Source: Sipunculus nudus
Taxonomy: Eukaryota; Annelida; Sipuncula; Golfingiida; Sipunculidae
DNA length: 64,000 nt
Direction: 5' to 3'
Assembly (NCBI GenBank): GCA_026874595.1
Contig: CM049313.1
Span: 49,339,659 to 49,403,658, forward strand
Part shown: piece by piece, positions 1-10,459 of the stretch
How positions within the stretch are numbered: the stretch's first letter is position 1
How the letters are laid out: every line of letters begins with the position of its first letter
The notes under the pieces: model-generated
What the model was told of the DNA's origin: nothing
The model's input: only the letters and a program-made list of their open reading frames with translations
The model's database searches: none
Made by a program: the position numbers and the translations under genes

Positions 1-475
1 GTTCCTGACTGCTATCCTATTGTCTGAGATTAATATGACTGTTTTGTTGCCACGCAGCTGCCCAGCGAAAAGCGGCCAAAACCGCAGCCACAGTTTCTTT
101 CGCATTTATATGGAGATTTTTCATACATGGCATATCATTGGCCCAGTTCCAATAATTCCAGTAATGAACCCAAGTGGCCCCGCTGATATACTACATGCGT
201 CAGTATACACAGCGGACGCGTCATTAGACTGCAGAATGATTTCCCATTAAATGAGAACATGCAATTTTGTCACAAAACAAAATCATCATGCAACTCATTG
301 CTTATCTTTACCCGATGATGCTGCAATTTTAATTTAATCATAGCGCTCAGTATACCACGAAGAAAAACTATTCTGCCTCTTACTGTCGAAGGAATCCAGT
401 TTAATTTTCCCGTAATGCGTTGGAGCTGCCGCTTAGTTACTTGCTGCATACCACATATTTCGTCCAACTATCCCT
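1..475 (-). pseudogene. DIRS-type retrotransposon RT/RNase H fragment, cut by window edge
   Basis: Minus-strand translation of 270-467 reads VTKRQLQRITGKLNW, then GRIVFLRGIL. This is the connection between reverse transcriptase and RNase H in DIRS/Ngaro-type tyrosine-recombinase retrotransposons (family pattern: T-K-R-x-L-Q-x-L-x-G-K-L-N-W then G-R-x-F-L-R). Further down the same strand, about 178-26, a different frame reads GATWVHYWNYW, then INAKETVAAVLAAFRWAAAW. This matches the DIRS RNase H segment with its conserved H-I-N-x-K-E and W-A-A-x-W positions. The two pieces lie in different frames, and several stops precede the second, so this is a decayed copy. The element continues off the left edge. 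The separate relic at 6219-9405 is another DIRS-type copy. Family assignment rests on motif memory. Confidence 0.72.
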
Positions 476-1159
476 TTAGTTTTTCAACAGGAATACTTAT
501 TTACATGAGGACTGGACTAGGCTCTATACCCTAAAACACAGGCTCTGACAAGGATCGACGACTATATCGACATATTGCAAGTTCTTGAAAAAACTGACAT
601 TATTAGCAGCATGCTGCGTACGCTGTCACACACTCAACTGACGAGACCAAGATTACATGGTTAATGAAGCGTCGCGAGACTTGCTTTGACTGGCTGACCT
701 TTAACCGGCCTCATTCCGAAATTAAAACCCAAATTAGGTTAATTGGTCGCCTTTACAGAAGTGCCCTGCATTCCATAGAGAAATCACAATAAATTTCAAT
801 TTTCGGTATAGGTCGCAGAAAATCACAGAATATTAAGCGAAAACGCAGAAACGTAAGCACCGCTAAAATTGAGGTACAAATATTTAACGACGGAAATGAA
901 AAATATATGATATTTGTATTATTTAGCTATATAAGCAGAGAATAAAATGAATTTATTCTACATTTGTTTTATATGAGCGCGCTATCCTTTTAAAGATCTT
1001 TAGATTGTCAGCATTTTTAGTTTATCGGAAGGCTATTTCATAGAACACTTCCGGAATAAAAGGATGGGGTTTTAAGAATTTTTGTGTGTTGTTTCGGAAC
1101 ATTACCGTGGGAGTATACTGATAAACGAGTGTCATCCTGATGAACATCTCTATTAAAAG
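476..1159. other. Unassigned AT-rich spacer between two retroelement fragments
   Basis: No gene, tRNA or clear repeat is seen here. The part nearest 480-560 may still belong to the upstream side of the DIRS fragment, since one minus frame stays loosely RT-like, but it is too broken to call. Confidence 0.4.
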
Positions 1160-1990
1160 CAAAATTCTTTATAAGATGAAAGGGGCAAGTTCATTGATAC
1201 ATGTATATGTCAATATCGATAAAAGGTACATGTATCGTTGCTCTATGTTCATGAATCCATTGTCATTGTTGATTGTCCAGCTGCTCTGCGTGTGATCATA
1301 AATGCCCGAGATTATTCTGGCTGCTCGACCTTGAAGCCTCCGAATAGAATGGGAAAACGAAGTGAACAAGCACAATTTCCTGAAAATTTAGTAAGGCCAT
1401 AATCAATATTTGGCTGAATGAACGCATGGTAAAAGGTATTCAAGTATTTTCTGAGGGGAAATTTGCTAATTTGTTGCGAAGTTCCATCACTGAGCGTAAT
1501 TTCTTTTTAACTACTTTTGTCTGATCCTTCCATGATAGCTGGCGGTCATTTGCAATGACCAAATGGCGAACATCCGCAATACTAACAATAGAACTCTAAC
1601 CTATACTGATTGATAGATTATCATTAGACCTATGTTGTTTGGAGTGTATTACGTGGAAGCTGATTTTTCGGCAATTATTTAGAGCTTATTATTACGCCAG
1701 AGCCGTTTACATATATCGTGATATCATCGTGATATCATCGGCATAAATAGAGCATTTCGCTTCAGGGACATAAGCAGGTTAATCGTTCAGACAAATGAAA
1801 AAAATATTGGACCGAGGACGGTGCGTCGAGGCCACCTTTTTTACATATTCTCGTCCTATCAATCAGTCCTTGGGTTTCATTAAAATAAAATGCCGCGAAG
1901 TAGGGCGGAGACCCGGGATTAAGAATACCTGCATACGAATAGGGTTTATAAATTATCATAAATAAAGGGTTTAGCACAGTATGATATATG
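1160..1990 (-). pseudogene. LINE (non-LTR) reverse transcriptase fragment with YADD box
   Basis: Minus-strand frames carry a decayed non-LTR reverse transcriptase. Around 1830-1725 one frame reads GPIFFICLNDLPAYV, then CSIYADDITM; the catalytic YADD codons are 1745-1734. This matches the VLGPLLFxLYINDL...YADD signature of LINE RTs. Further on, about 1465-1385, comes LNTFYHAFIQPNIDYGL, the C-terminal segment with family form FY-x-A-x-x-Q-P-x-x-D-Y-G/C. After a frameshift, 1375-1169 reads LQGRAARIISGIYD, then EQRYMYLLSILTYTCINELAPFIL, which is the usual LINE C-terminus (LQKRAARxI, LAPxYL). A short direct repeat with the core ATCGTGATATC (1715-1737) sits next to the YADD codons. The 5' half (endonuclease) is not seen. 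Clade is not resolved. Confidence 0.75.
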
Positions 1991-4937
1991 TATAATAACT
2001 GACGGTGGTCGCACTAGACGTTTTGTCACGATCCATTTGGATGTGCACGTGGTCGGTCTTGATCTTTCGGGAACGATGCAAAGTGTTTCCTAAGGGGGGT
2101 TATTGTCCTTATTTCTCCCAAAATTCAGAGCTTATTTTCAAATCCTTTTTCGAACGGACTGTCACAGCGCCACCTGTCGGCAACTACGATTGTGCATCAA
2201 GTTTGTAAAACTGATTCACGGTTCTGAAAGGTATGTGACGTGGCCGTTTCTGCAACCAATGCAAGAAGAGGACATCAAGAAATATAATTTGAGTAAATTA
2301 ATAAATTTGCGGAATGTGAGGTTTAAAATTAACTTTTTTAAAATTTTACTTAATTATTTACAAATTATCTATAGACTAGTTAATCCTATGGCCCGCGCAT
2401 AAAAAAATCACCCGTCACGAGTCTTTTTTTGGTTATCTATTAAAGTAAAATATGTTGGCCTGTCTTCTCATTTAATCGCGTTGTCTGTCGTAGTTGGGAC
2501 AAATCTAGACTGGCCTTCGAGCGCAAAATAATGAACGGATAGGATAAGTTTGTGGTTAAAAATAACGGAATACTCAATTTTGTACTACAGTGGCGTATAA
2601 TAATGATACTAACACCGAAAAAGACGATATAATTTAGATTCTTATCAGAATGATTGAGCGCGGGTCTGTTCTTTAATGTTCTCGGGAATCTTAATACTAT
2701 CAATATTTATTTATACCATTTTAACCAATGGCCCCATATATTGGTGCTTAAAAAATCATTCCAAATAGTATTCATCGTCGGCATATGCGGATTTATGGCC
2801 TGGCCTGACTGGTAATTAACCTAGGGACTTCCAGTCACTTGCTCTTTAGACGCGGAAAAGTCTCCCTTATCCACGGTCAGCTGTTTCTACCTCGATCTCC
2901 GATCACGATCAGGGTAAAGACTCATTGAGACAATGATTATCCCTGCAATTCTTTGTTCACCTGACACGTTACTTCAGCGGCCTTGACTGACATTGACCGA
3001 GGTTGCTGTGGAAACTACTGTACATAACCATGGCGGACCACATGGACCAAGACGTCACCTGTGCACCCCAGAAACGCGCCCATTTACCAATTATGTACTG
3101 AAACCGGGTGGCACATTTACACCGAGCTATGTTTATTCTTGGGTTACTTTTGCTATTATTTTCATGCAATCAACATCTTTTCATATACGCGCATCAACTG
3201 GCCTTCATTGTGTTTCCGGCTATATCGCCAGTCTCTCTTTAATAAAGCATTAATCTTTCTCTTTTTTCTTGTTATCCATCCAAAGTCTCTCAAATTCTGA
3301 TTTCAGTGCATTGTTTTCGACTACAATGTTCTCTCTATCATGGCCTCGGTCTCTTCAATTATATATTCAAATTGTTTAACCTTATTTTTGTAAATTTCTG
3401 ACCCTCGGTAGTGATGGCTATCTGTTTTGTTTTCTGACTTTCAAATACATAGTTTAACGTTTTCTTACAGTTCTCCTGTCGAAAACATTTCTTGAATTCT
3501 TAGATTCTTTTCTAACTGCATGACTGCATGAGACGTCAACTGCACTATCGATAGGGTAACTTGGTCAGCTTGGGCTTTGGTGTGTATTTCTGCTTTTGGC
3601 CTCTTTTCTGTCCATGTTTCAGGAAATCTTCCATTCTTTATTATTATGTTGATCCAGCCTCTCCTTTTCTCAAGGGCTATCTTCCGTTTTTGTTCAAGCG
3701 AAGACACGTTTCATGGCGCGAGCTTTGACCACACAAAACATACTCCACCATTCTGTACCGGAAGTGTATTTATTTATTATACATTGCCAGTGTAGATCTC
3801 CTAGGATTCGTGATTCACATAAGAAGACAGTGGTATAGTAGCTGCTTTTTTTTTTTTTAAATTTTGTCTGACGTCAGTTTCTGGAAGTGTCAGAAAAAAA
3901 TATGCTTCTGTTGAGACCTAGAACATTTTGGTCACAGGGTGTTTCCCGATAGGTGACATCACTGCTTTCTAATAAATCAAATAACCTAATGTATTTATGT
4001 TAAAACAAACTCAGAAAATGGGTCAGTTTAGGTAAAATCTTTAAAAAAAATTGGTTTTATTAGCAAATGAGTAATATGATAATATATTGGGATTTGCTTG
4101 TATGGCAATAACAAGCGAAGGTGGGCCTCAACGGAAAAGCTGTCATTTCGGGGTTTAAAAAATTCATGATAATCTCAGTCTCGGCAAATGATGTTCATGA
4201 CGACCAATTCAAAGTCCTCAGCTCCACCGGAATCAGATGCTAAATATATATTGAAAGAGACGGAAACGTGATATAATCCTGTATCCGTCGTAAACTTATG
4301 AGTTCATTTAAATGCATACAAGAGTCTGATTCGTGCAATTTTGTCGTCTGGCAAGAAATAAAGAAGTTTAGCCCCAAAATATATTGGTTTCTCAGGCACT
4401 ACATCGATTTCGACCGTCTAGAATTATTTAAAAACAATTTTTTTTTCTGTTTAGAAAGAAACGATTGACCGATTATCACGTTAAGGGTTTAGTTGGTGTA
4501 TACAGATTTACGATACAGATCTTTACTGCAGGCCTAAAACATTTATTCACAACAATTCAAAATATTTTTTGTCTTGTTCATAATAATTAACAGTCAAATC
4601 TTTTTTTTATGGAATAGACATGTTACATGTTACTTCTTTCTAATCCGGTGTTTGCAGGATGCTGATCAGTTAATTAGCTAAAATACAAAAACTGATAAGG
4701 AATAACCATACTGATAGAGTTGAACCATTCACACCATTAAAACATAATTTACTTCGACACATGCCCTGGACAATAGTAACGAACGTCTCCTTCACAATAC
4801 GTGCCCCCCCCCCATTGGATCCAGCACTGGTACCGTTTTTTATTTATTGAGAAAAAAGGGTAAATGTGGGAATGACTTAAAATCCCCCCCCCTCCCAACC
4901 CCCCTCCCCGGTAGTCTATAAGGATATTGACCCCTTA
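1991..4937. other. Unassigned spacer, no recognisable gene
   Basis: Only short open frames are present, and none matches a family I know. The best (minus, 3707-3465, 80 codons) is lysine/glutamate-rich and could be a broken ORF1-like or coiled-coil piece, but a chance origin is as likely. Low-complexity tracts include T-runs near 3848 and 4441 and C-runs near 4804-4813 and 4884-4910. Confidence 0.4.
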
Positions 4938-4939
4938 AG

Positions 4940-5039
4940 AGAGTTAAATATTTTACATCATATATGATTACATACATGTTTTAGCATAAGCCAGAATCAA
5001 ACCATATGGACGCTTAAATGATGTAAAATATTAAACTCT
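4940..5039. repeat. Short inverted repeat (hairpin), arms about 22 bp
   Basis: The left arm 4940-4961, AGAGTTAAATATTTTACATC plus AT, is matched by the reverse complement of 5018-5039 with one or two mismatches, around a spacer of about 56 bp. This could be the remnant of a small palindromic MITE or a chance AT-rich hairpin. No target-site duplication could be recognised. Confidence 0.5.
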
Positions 5040-5353
5040 ATTATAATACATGATCTAAAATTTATAAATATTTTGTATCAGTATGTATAATAAATAAATG
5101 AAATGTTATTGTAATATTTGTCATTTATTACAAAAGTATTTCATTCTGTTTTCTTTTAATTCTGTCTTTTAAATCTGACTTGAAACTGACTTTTTTTCTA
5201 ACCAATTTGTGGTCATTTTACAAATTGCCTGAATGTATCAGACAATATTAAAATTGAAAGTTTCAGACAAATTACAAATTGCCTGATTTTACACATTGAT
5301 TGTATTATAAATAAATATACATATTTATATTTGTACATATATATATTTATATA

Positions 5354-5412
5354 TTGTTACGGGGTGAAATAAAAGCGAATCGAACTGCTAGGAAGTTAGT
5401 TCCACAGCATAG
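5354..5412 (-). repeat. Partial copy of the tRNA-like TGTTACG/CGTTACA repeat
   Basis: The segment TGTTACGGGGTGAAATAAAA followed by gcgaatcgaactg matches the reverse complement of the distal end of the repeats at 19264-19422 and 19540-19681 (cgcttttat...caccccgttaca). Only this terminal part can be followed; the tRNA-like part is not preserved. Confidence 0.5.
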
Positions 5413-6218
5413 CTTAAACTCCTTTCTCCATAGGCTTTAATCCGTATTTTTGGTTTACCCATATTAAGCATTTCTTCTGACCAAAGTGATGTCCCTGGCC
5501 TATATATAACTAACATGTGTGTGATATATTTTGGTGACTGACCGTTCAAAGAAAACTTCCGATTTAGCTGACTTGAGGAGTCCTCCTCCCACTCATCACT
5601 CCGAATGTGTGCCTTCTATGTTGCTAAATTAACACCTCAGCAGGAAACAGTTATCAGAAAATATTCATTATAAAAGGGATTCTTAGTATATATATATATA
5701 ATTACAAATATGTCATACAATTAGTCGAAAACCAAATCTTTTATCGATCAGTGGCTTGAAGTAAATCTATTAGTTGGAACATAATTGCAGTTGTCGATTT
5801 GCCAGGACTTCTAGCGACTTGCATGCAATTAACCAGAGTGACAATATTATTACTATACCAAACATTGACAACATATCAAGTATTCGGTCGTCATTAAATT
5901 ACATTGAGTATCTTTGATTAAAATCGACGTATCCTTAATTTTAGGATATTCTTTTATATTCTGTCTCTATATATGTATATTTATATTTATTTATATGCTA
6001 AGGGTGCATATAACAACGCGGTAGTCTGGCACAACATTTATTTCCCTAGTGCGAACACAACCTGTAATTATAAACAAGGGCCGACAGCAGACCCAAAGAA
6101 ATACCATACAAACATATATTATGACAGCTAATCATTGCTTGAAAACAAGAAAAAATAATATTACACTTGATCACTCTATCAAGTCGTGTAATAAAAATTG
6201 AAGATGGGTAGGGAGGGA
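5413..6218. other. Unassigned AT-rich spacer
   Basis: No gene seen. It holds short TA tracts (about 5685-5700 and 5965-5995) and ordinary AT-rich sequence up to the distal direct repeat of the DIRS-type relic. Confidence 0.4.
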
Positions 6219-6298
6219 CGATAAAACAAGTGCGTGGTCAACGTGGACCCGAGCTGAACGATTCGGCCCCTGTCGGGATTAGAAACGGATGACAGCAC
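6219..6298. repeat. Distal direct repeat of the DIRS-type relic
   Basis: Shares ACGTGGACC, TCGGCCCCTGT, GGGATTAGA/GAGATTAGA and ACGG...CAGCAC blocks with 9330-9405 in the same orientation. Direct, not inverted, terminal repeats separate this relic from classical DIRS1 and resemble the split repeats of PAT/Ngaro-type elements. Confidence 0.65.
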
Positions 6299-6496
6299 AT
6301 AAATGTATGCAACACAAACCAGGCTCTTTCTATTTCTCGCAGGTATTCAGCCAGAACAGTACACTAGCCATAGCTTTGGAGCTGGGTTGCGACAACAGCA
6401 GCGGCAACAGGGGGTCTTCGACTGTTAAATTAAATTGTTAGGTCATTGGAAGGGTAACGCTTATCAACGGTTTCATCAACACCGGTGGAGATGCCT

Positions 6497-6640
6497 GTTT
6501 AGCAAACAATTCTGTTATTTTCATGCTTTTCCCTGATCAACTGAACTTTTTATCGAAACATACAAAACAAAGGTACAATATCGCCCGGCCTCACAGGTTT
6601 CTTAAATATAGTGCCTGGGAACCATACCTTTTTGGGCCTG
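6497..6640 (-). mobile_element. Truncated third copy of the GGTATGGTTCTCAGGCAC MITE
   Basis: The minus strand from about 6640 begins ggcccaaaaaGGTATGGTTCcCAGGCAC, then continues with TGTATGTTTCGATAAAAAG, ...GATCAGGGAAAAgCATG..., ...TTGcTAAACAGG. These are the same internal blocks, in the same order, as the complete copies at 8340-8657 and 43720-44059. The opposite terminus is missing. It begins exactly where the recombinase-like reading frame loses its family match, so it appears to have inserted there. Confidence 0.7.
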
Positions 6641-6984
6641 TCCATCACGATTTGATGCGACCCGGTAGATGTGCACTGAAGCCTGCACTGAAGCAGGTCA
6701 CGAAGAGGGCTCCTGCAAAACAATTCTTTCACGGATCCCCCTTTTAAGAAGGGATCGCCGATGTGGATTATTTCGGGTCGGTCACCGCGAAATGTAAGAA
6801 AACCCAAGATAGGGCTCCCGGAGTAAAACTGTCCCGCCATCACACACTCTATGGGCTTTGTGTTACCGGGCCCGAAGACACAAAGAGAAGAGGCGCCCTC
6901 GGGGGAGCAAATATTAAAATGATTAATTATGCATGTAATACGCAAATATTGCAAATAAAAGTGGGTGGAATCTCTTTGGACCAA
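6640..6984 (-). pseudogene. Tyrosine recombinase C-terminal fragment of the DIRS-type relic
   Basis: The frame 6984-6550 (minus) includes GFLTFRGDRPEI, then LLQCRLQCTSTGSHQI. DIRS recombinases end with a G-x-L-F-x-F-x-x-G-x-x-L-x block, then a segment leading to G-H-S-F-R-I-G with the catalytic arginine. Here the last recognisable residues are TSTGSH, immediately before the MITE at 6640, so the R-I-G part and the catalytic tyrosine region are missing or displaced. Assignment is by motif order and position downstream of the RT. It is weaker than the RT call, since no complete catalytic box survives. Confidence 0.45.
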
Positions 6985-7089
6985 TCCGGAGCATATGTAT
7001 GTCGAAAATCACGGCAATCCGTAAAGTGGTATCAGAGAAGATACGAAAAATTACAAAAATCGCCTTACGCTTTCAATGTATAGATTTTT

Positions 7090-7710
7090 GGCACACTGAT
7101 GCAAACTCGCTGCCGCGCATGAAAAAATAATCATCTAAATAGTGCTCAATATCTACAACTCCCTGTTTATGCATTACATACTTTAGCGCTTGGGCGAAAA
7201 GGGTAAATAATTACGGCGAAGATTGCCAGGCAAATGGAAGTACCACTTGACAATAGTATTGAGTCTATCCGTTACGGTCTGGCCAGGTAATGCCATGTAT
7301 TTCTAATTCCCTGTGTTCTTGTCGTTCGAGCACATGTTTAAATGCGTCCCCTAAATCTATTTTAGCCATTTGAGCGCTCTGGCCGTATCTATGCACCATT
7401 TCCACGATATGATCAATTGTAACATACTGAACGCTACAATCGCATGTTATGGTGTCATTTTACGGAATCTCCTGGTGGTCACGAAAAATCAAGGATCATC
7501 CGAACTTTATCGGACGCGCCTACAGGACTGCTAATGAAGATTTGAAAGGAGGTTCCGTATATGGCCCGAGTACACCACATTTTGTGACGTCATCGGCTAA
7601 AACAGCTATTGCGTGTTCGTATGCCGACGGTCAATCAGTTGATTTTATGAAAACTCGGGGCCCGGCCTACCCAAGTGGCACCCCATTTAATGCATAATTA
7701 AGAAGGGTTT
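7090..7710 (-). pseudogene. DIRS-type reverse transcriptase fragment
   Basis: Minus-strand frames read, in order: NGVPLGRPGPEFS (near 7675), IVEMVHRYGQSAQMAKIDLG followed by DAFKHV (about 7410-7330), VVLPFAWQSSP then LFTLFAQALKYVMHKQGVVD, and HYLDDYFFMRG (about 7135). This is the canonical DIRS RT order: G-x-G-x-x-M-A-K-x-D-x-x-x-A-F, then L-P-F-G-x-x-S-S-P, then H-Y-L-D-D with the catalytic Asp pair (usually F/Y-x-D-D). The pieces lie in more than one frame and contain stops, so no protein is made. It sits directly after the zinc-finger end of ORF1, as expected for the family. Confidence 0.8.
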
Positions 7711-7755
7711 CCTTTAATTTTGATCAGGTGGACCCTCGAGTCATTGTTCCATGTA

Positions 7756-8200
7756 CTACATGTTTAAAGGTAGCATTATCTCATTACATTTCCCACACTT
7801 GTACTGGGGTTCCTGGCCTCTACAGCCTTTACACACATGGGCCCGCTTACATTCGGAGAATATACATTTACCCCTTTTGAAGTTATTGCAACCTTCGGTT
7901 TTGCCGTGGTACCAGCGTTCTGATTTTGGCCTTTTAGTCCCTTTTTGTGCCCCGCTTTGTTCTCTTCCGGCGCACTTTGCGCGGGAAAGGGACAAAGAGC
8001 AACTGAATTAATGCTCGGATGACTTACACATGAAGCACTGCTTCGTGTCCGCCCGTATTGCCGTTGCATCGAGAATTTCGATATATAGATCTGTTTCTAT
8101 CCCACCAAAATTAAAGCTGCCTTGCTTTGCCGTTTTAATTCTAAATCAGGTATCATACATGTTCACAGCGGACCACTGATACTTGCCTGAAAGCCTCTGA
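7756..8200 (-). pseudogene. DIRS-type ORF1 (gag-like) C-terminus with Cys/His cluster
   Basis: The frame 7995-7756 (minus, 79 codons) carries CNNFKRGKCIFSECKRAHVC then KGC...YKC, a C-x7-C-x5-C-x3-H-x2-C...C cluster. This N-x-G-x-C...C-x-x-x-H-x-C pattern is typical of the nucleic-acid-binding end of DIRS/Ngaro ORF1 proteins. Upstream in the strand direction (8200-8000) a broken frame reads WYRQFIQRLSGKYQWSAV, fitting the family's Y-D-x-x-F-R...W segment. Stops and shifts interrupt it, and the MITE at 8340-8657 separates it from the ORF1 N-terminus. Confidence 0.7.
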
Positions 8201-8339
8201 ATAAATTGACGGTACCATATATCTCTGGGTGAGATTCCATAAGCATGCTTTCATTGCTATCAACCACATTTCGAAATTGTCTATAGCCTATTTTTTTCTT
8301 CTTTGGGGTCTAAACATTACTGTACCTTCAGTATCAATT

Positions 8340-8657
8340 AGGCAAAAAAAAAAAAAATAAAAAGCCATGGTTCTCAGGCACGTTTTTTTTCATAAATCAC
8401 TGCGGGCGGGCGGTATTTTATTCTTGACCCTTTTTTGTATGTTTCAATAAAAATGTCATATGATCAGAGAAAATCATGTAAATAACAGGGTTTTTTGCTA
8501 AACAGGTAAAAGCACTACAAAAACAAAGGCAATCGTATCAAAATTGTATTATTTTATCTTCTTGAAAGATGAAAATCAAAATAAAAATGTTTGATGCGGA
8601 GGGTTAAAATTGACGCGGGCGGTGCCTGAGAACCATACCTTTTATTTTTATTTGCCT
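8340..8657. mobile_element. MITE with GGC(A)n / GGTATGGTTCTCAGGCAC terminal inverted repeats
   Basis: The left end, ggcAAA...AATAAAAAGCCATGG then TTCTCAGGCAC, is the inverted complement of the right end, GTGCCTGAGAACCATACC then TTTTATTTTTATTTGCC. Length is about 310 bp, with no coding. The trinucleotide TTA flanks both ends and may be a target duplication. Subterminal GC-rich GCGGGCGG sits in an otherwise AT-rich element. Copies at 43720-44059 and (partial, inverted) 6497-6640 define the family. It lies inside ORF1 of the DIRS-type relic. Confidence 0.85.
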
Positions 8658-9242
8658 TATAGGTTCAAGAATTCCACTACCCTTCTCGTCATATAAAATG
8701 TCAATAAGTCTATGAACTCAACGTCTGATGCTTTTTTTGAAAATTTGTTTCTTGTAGGATCAAACGCGCCAGCACCAACAGAGACTCCGTCTGATAATTC
8801 CTGCTGCATATCGCCTGTGCCTTAGAGTTAATTTCTGTTGAATTACTCCAGGGTGCATCCGGCTTAGTCGTATATGTTCCAGCTAAGGCATCAAACATTC
8901 GTTGCATGTTAGCACTCATTTCCGTCATTTGAACCACCAAATGTCTTAAAAAACTTTGCGTGGTAATATAACACATTTCTCTTTGCTCAAAATTATATCC
9001 TTCGTAATTCTCTTGTGAGAGTCCTAAATCCTCGGCCATTTTCTCCAACTAAGGTAAACTTGGTGGCTTGTTATAACTTTTTTCTGCCTTTTTGCTGTTG
9101 GCTTGCTGACCACGTGGCACCGTACAGTTTTTTTCCCAACAGGCCCTGAGAGACCTTTAATGGGATGTCCACAGGATGTACATCGTATCTGTTTTTCGAG
9201 TGCACTTGGATCATGAGCACTTTCTTTTTTTTCATCTGGCAT
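8658..9242 (-). pseudogene. DIRS-type ORF1 (gag-like) N-terminal part
   Basis: The minus frame 9242-9024 starts MPDEKKESAHDP and contains CTSCGHPIKGLSGPVGKKTV followed by C, a small Cys cluster (C-x2-C-G-x-P...C) of the kind that opens ORF1 in DIRS-like elements. The frame 9048-8710 follows after a shift (MEKMAEDLGLSQENYEGYNF), includes a helical Met/Gln-rich stretch, and runs towards the MITE at 8657. It is the 5'-most coding piece of the relic, about 90 bp inside the direct repeat at 9330-9405. Split over two frames, so inactive. Confidence 0.6.
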
Positions 9243-9329
9243 ATTTTTTGTTCGGGTCCAAGCTGAATTCTTAAACTAAGACATTACATAGGGGACGGAC
9301 AAAGACCAGACGGTGTTTCCTCCACCGAC

Positions 9330-9405
9330 ACGACAAAAAAGGGCTTGGTCAGCGTGGACCTGAGTTGAATCGGCCCCTGTGGAGATTAGACACGGACGGC
9401 AGCAC
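9330..9405. repeat. Proximal direct repeat of the DIRS-type relic
   Basis: Same-orientation partner of 6219-6298: ACGACAAAAAAGGG, GGTCAGCGTGGACC, TCGGCCCCTGT, GAGATTAGACACGGA, CAGCAC. It lies just outside the start of ORF1. Confidence 0.65.
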
Positions 9406-9470
9406 GGTGAATTGAACGGTACGTGTTGTCTGTGCTACTGACCCGCAAATAATAATTAACACATTTGATG

Positions 9471-9471
9471 A

Positions 9472-9544
<73 letters not shown>
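9471..9544. repeat. (CA)n(TA)n microsatellite
   Basis: About ten CA units run directly into about 27 TA units. Confidence 0.95.
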
Positions 9545-9547
<3 letters not shown>

Positions 9548-9707
9548 AGCTTGTTCAGTTAAATCAATTTATAGTTACCTAACAGGTGAGGCGATTCCCC
9601 AGTGTAAGTTGTGTTCTCTTTCTCTAGACAGCTGGTACTCGATTAGACTCTACAAATACAATCAAAATAAAAAAATCTTATCACAACACAGATGACCATT
9701 GTCTGTG

Positions 9708-9709
<2 letters not shown>

Positions 9710-9783
<74 letters not shown>
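9710..9783. repeat. (TA)n microsatellite
   Basis: About 37 TA units with a single C interruption near 9748. It is the second TA tract within 250 bp. Confidence 0.95.
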
Positions 9784-9786
<3 letters not shown>

Positions 9787-10439
9787 TATTAAGATCAAAC
9801 ATTACACATTAACCCCCCTCCCCCCGCCAAAAGATTAGTTGCTAACCAACACTCCTATTATACAATTTGTTGGCAGAATTTGCATACAGCAACTTGAACA
9901 AGACAAACATAAATTATATAAGGAGAGGGCCTCCCTCGGGTGACAACATGCTTCAGCTGGCAATACAACTCTTTGCAGGATTCAATGCTTCTTGGATCAA
10001 TTCAAGTTTGTTTACCGATTTTGACAACATCAGTCCGACATGCAATAACTGACCCTTTGTCTTGAGCAGAGGGTGCCGTAGTGAGCTGCCTGTGTCATTC
10101 TTAGTGCATAAGAAAAAGATACTTCTGTTTTTAACAATTTCAAAAATAAACACAAAGAATTATGGACATTAAAATATCACAGTGCCTGAGGTATTTGGTG
10201 ACATTACTGCATAACTATGAGATAATTATGCGGTGTATTCGAGTACTTGAATTATCGTCCACCGAGGTTTGTGTACCTGGTGACCATACTAGCAACAACG
10301 CTCATGCGTGCGCTTCGATTACCGCCCGCCCCGGAATGTGTGGAAAACCTGAAAAATCTTAAGCAAAATTATCAGTTAAATGACAAACTGACAAGACGTA
10401 ACGAATCTCAAGGCATTTAGGCAGTTCTGGTAAATGCCT
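9784..10439. other. Unassigned spacer 5' of the LINE
   Basis: No recognised gene. A minus frame 10153-9953 (66 codons) is open but matches nothing I know. Part may be LINE ORF1 or 5' sequence, not provable here. Confidence 0.35.
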
Positions 10440-10459
10440 TAACAATTAGAAACAAAGAT

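Larger units (their letters stand above)
6219..9405 (-). mobile_element. Degraded DIRS-type (tyrosine recombinase) retrotransposon
   Basis: Read on the minus strand, this interval contains in order: a gag-like ORF1 (9242-7756), a reverse transcriptase stretch (about 7700-7090) and a tyrosine-recombinase-like C-terminus (about 6984-6640). It is bounded by two imperfect direct repeats, 9330-9405 and 6219-6298, sharing ggtcAacGTGGACC and TCGGCCCCTGT. DIRS-like elements of the PAT and Ngaro groups carry split direct repeats instead of LTRs and use a tyrosine recombinase instead of an integrase; this layout fits that. The copy has many stops and frameshifts, is shorter than a full DIRS element (about 4.5-6 kb), and contains MITE insertions at 8340-8657 and about 6497-6640. 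Inference: a dead copy, internally deleted between RT and recombinase. Confidence 0.75.

Noticed and set aside
3465-3707. 80-codon Lys/Glu-rich minus-strand frame
   Set aside because: No family motif, no splice-site support, and a length common by chance in this window.
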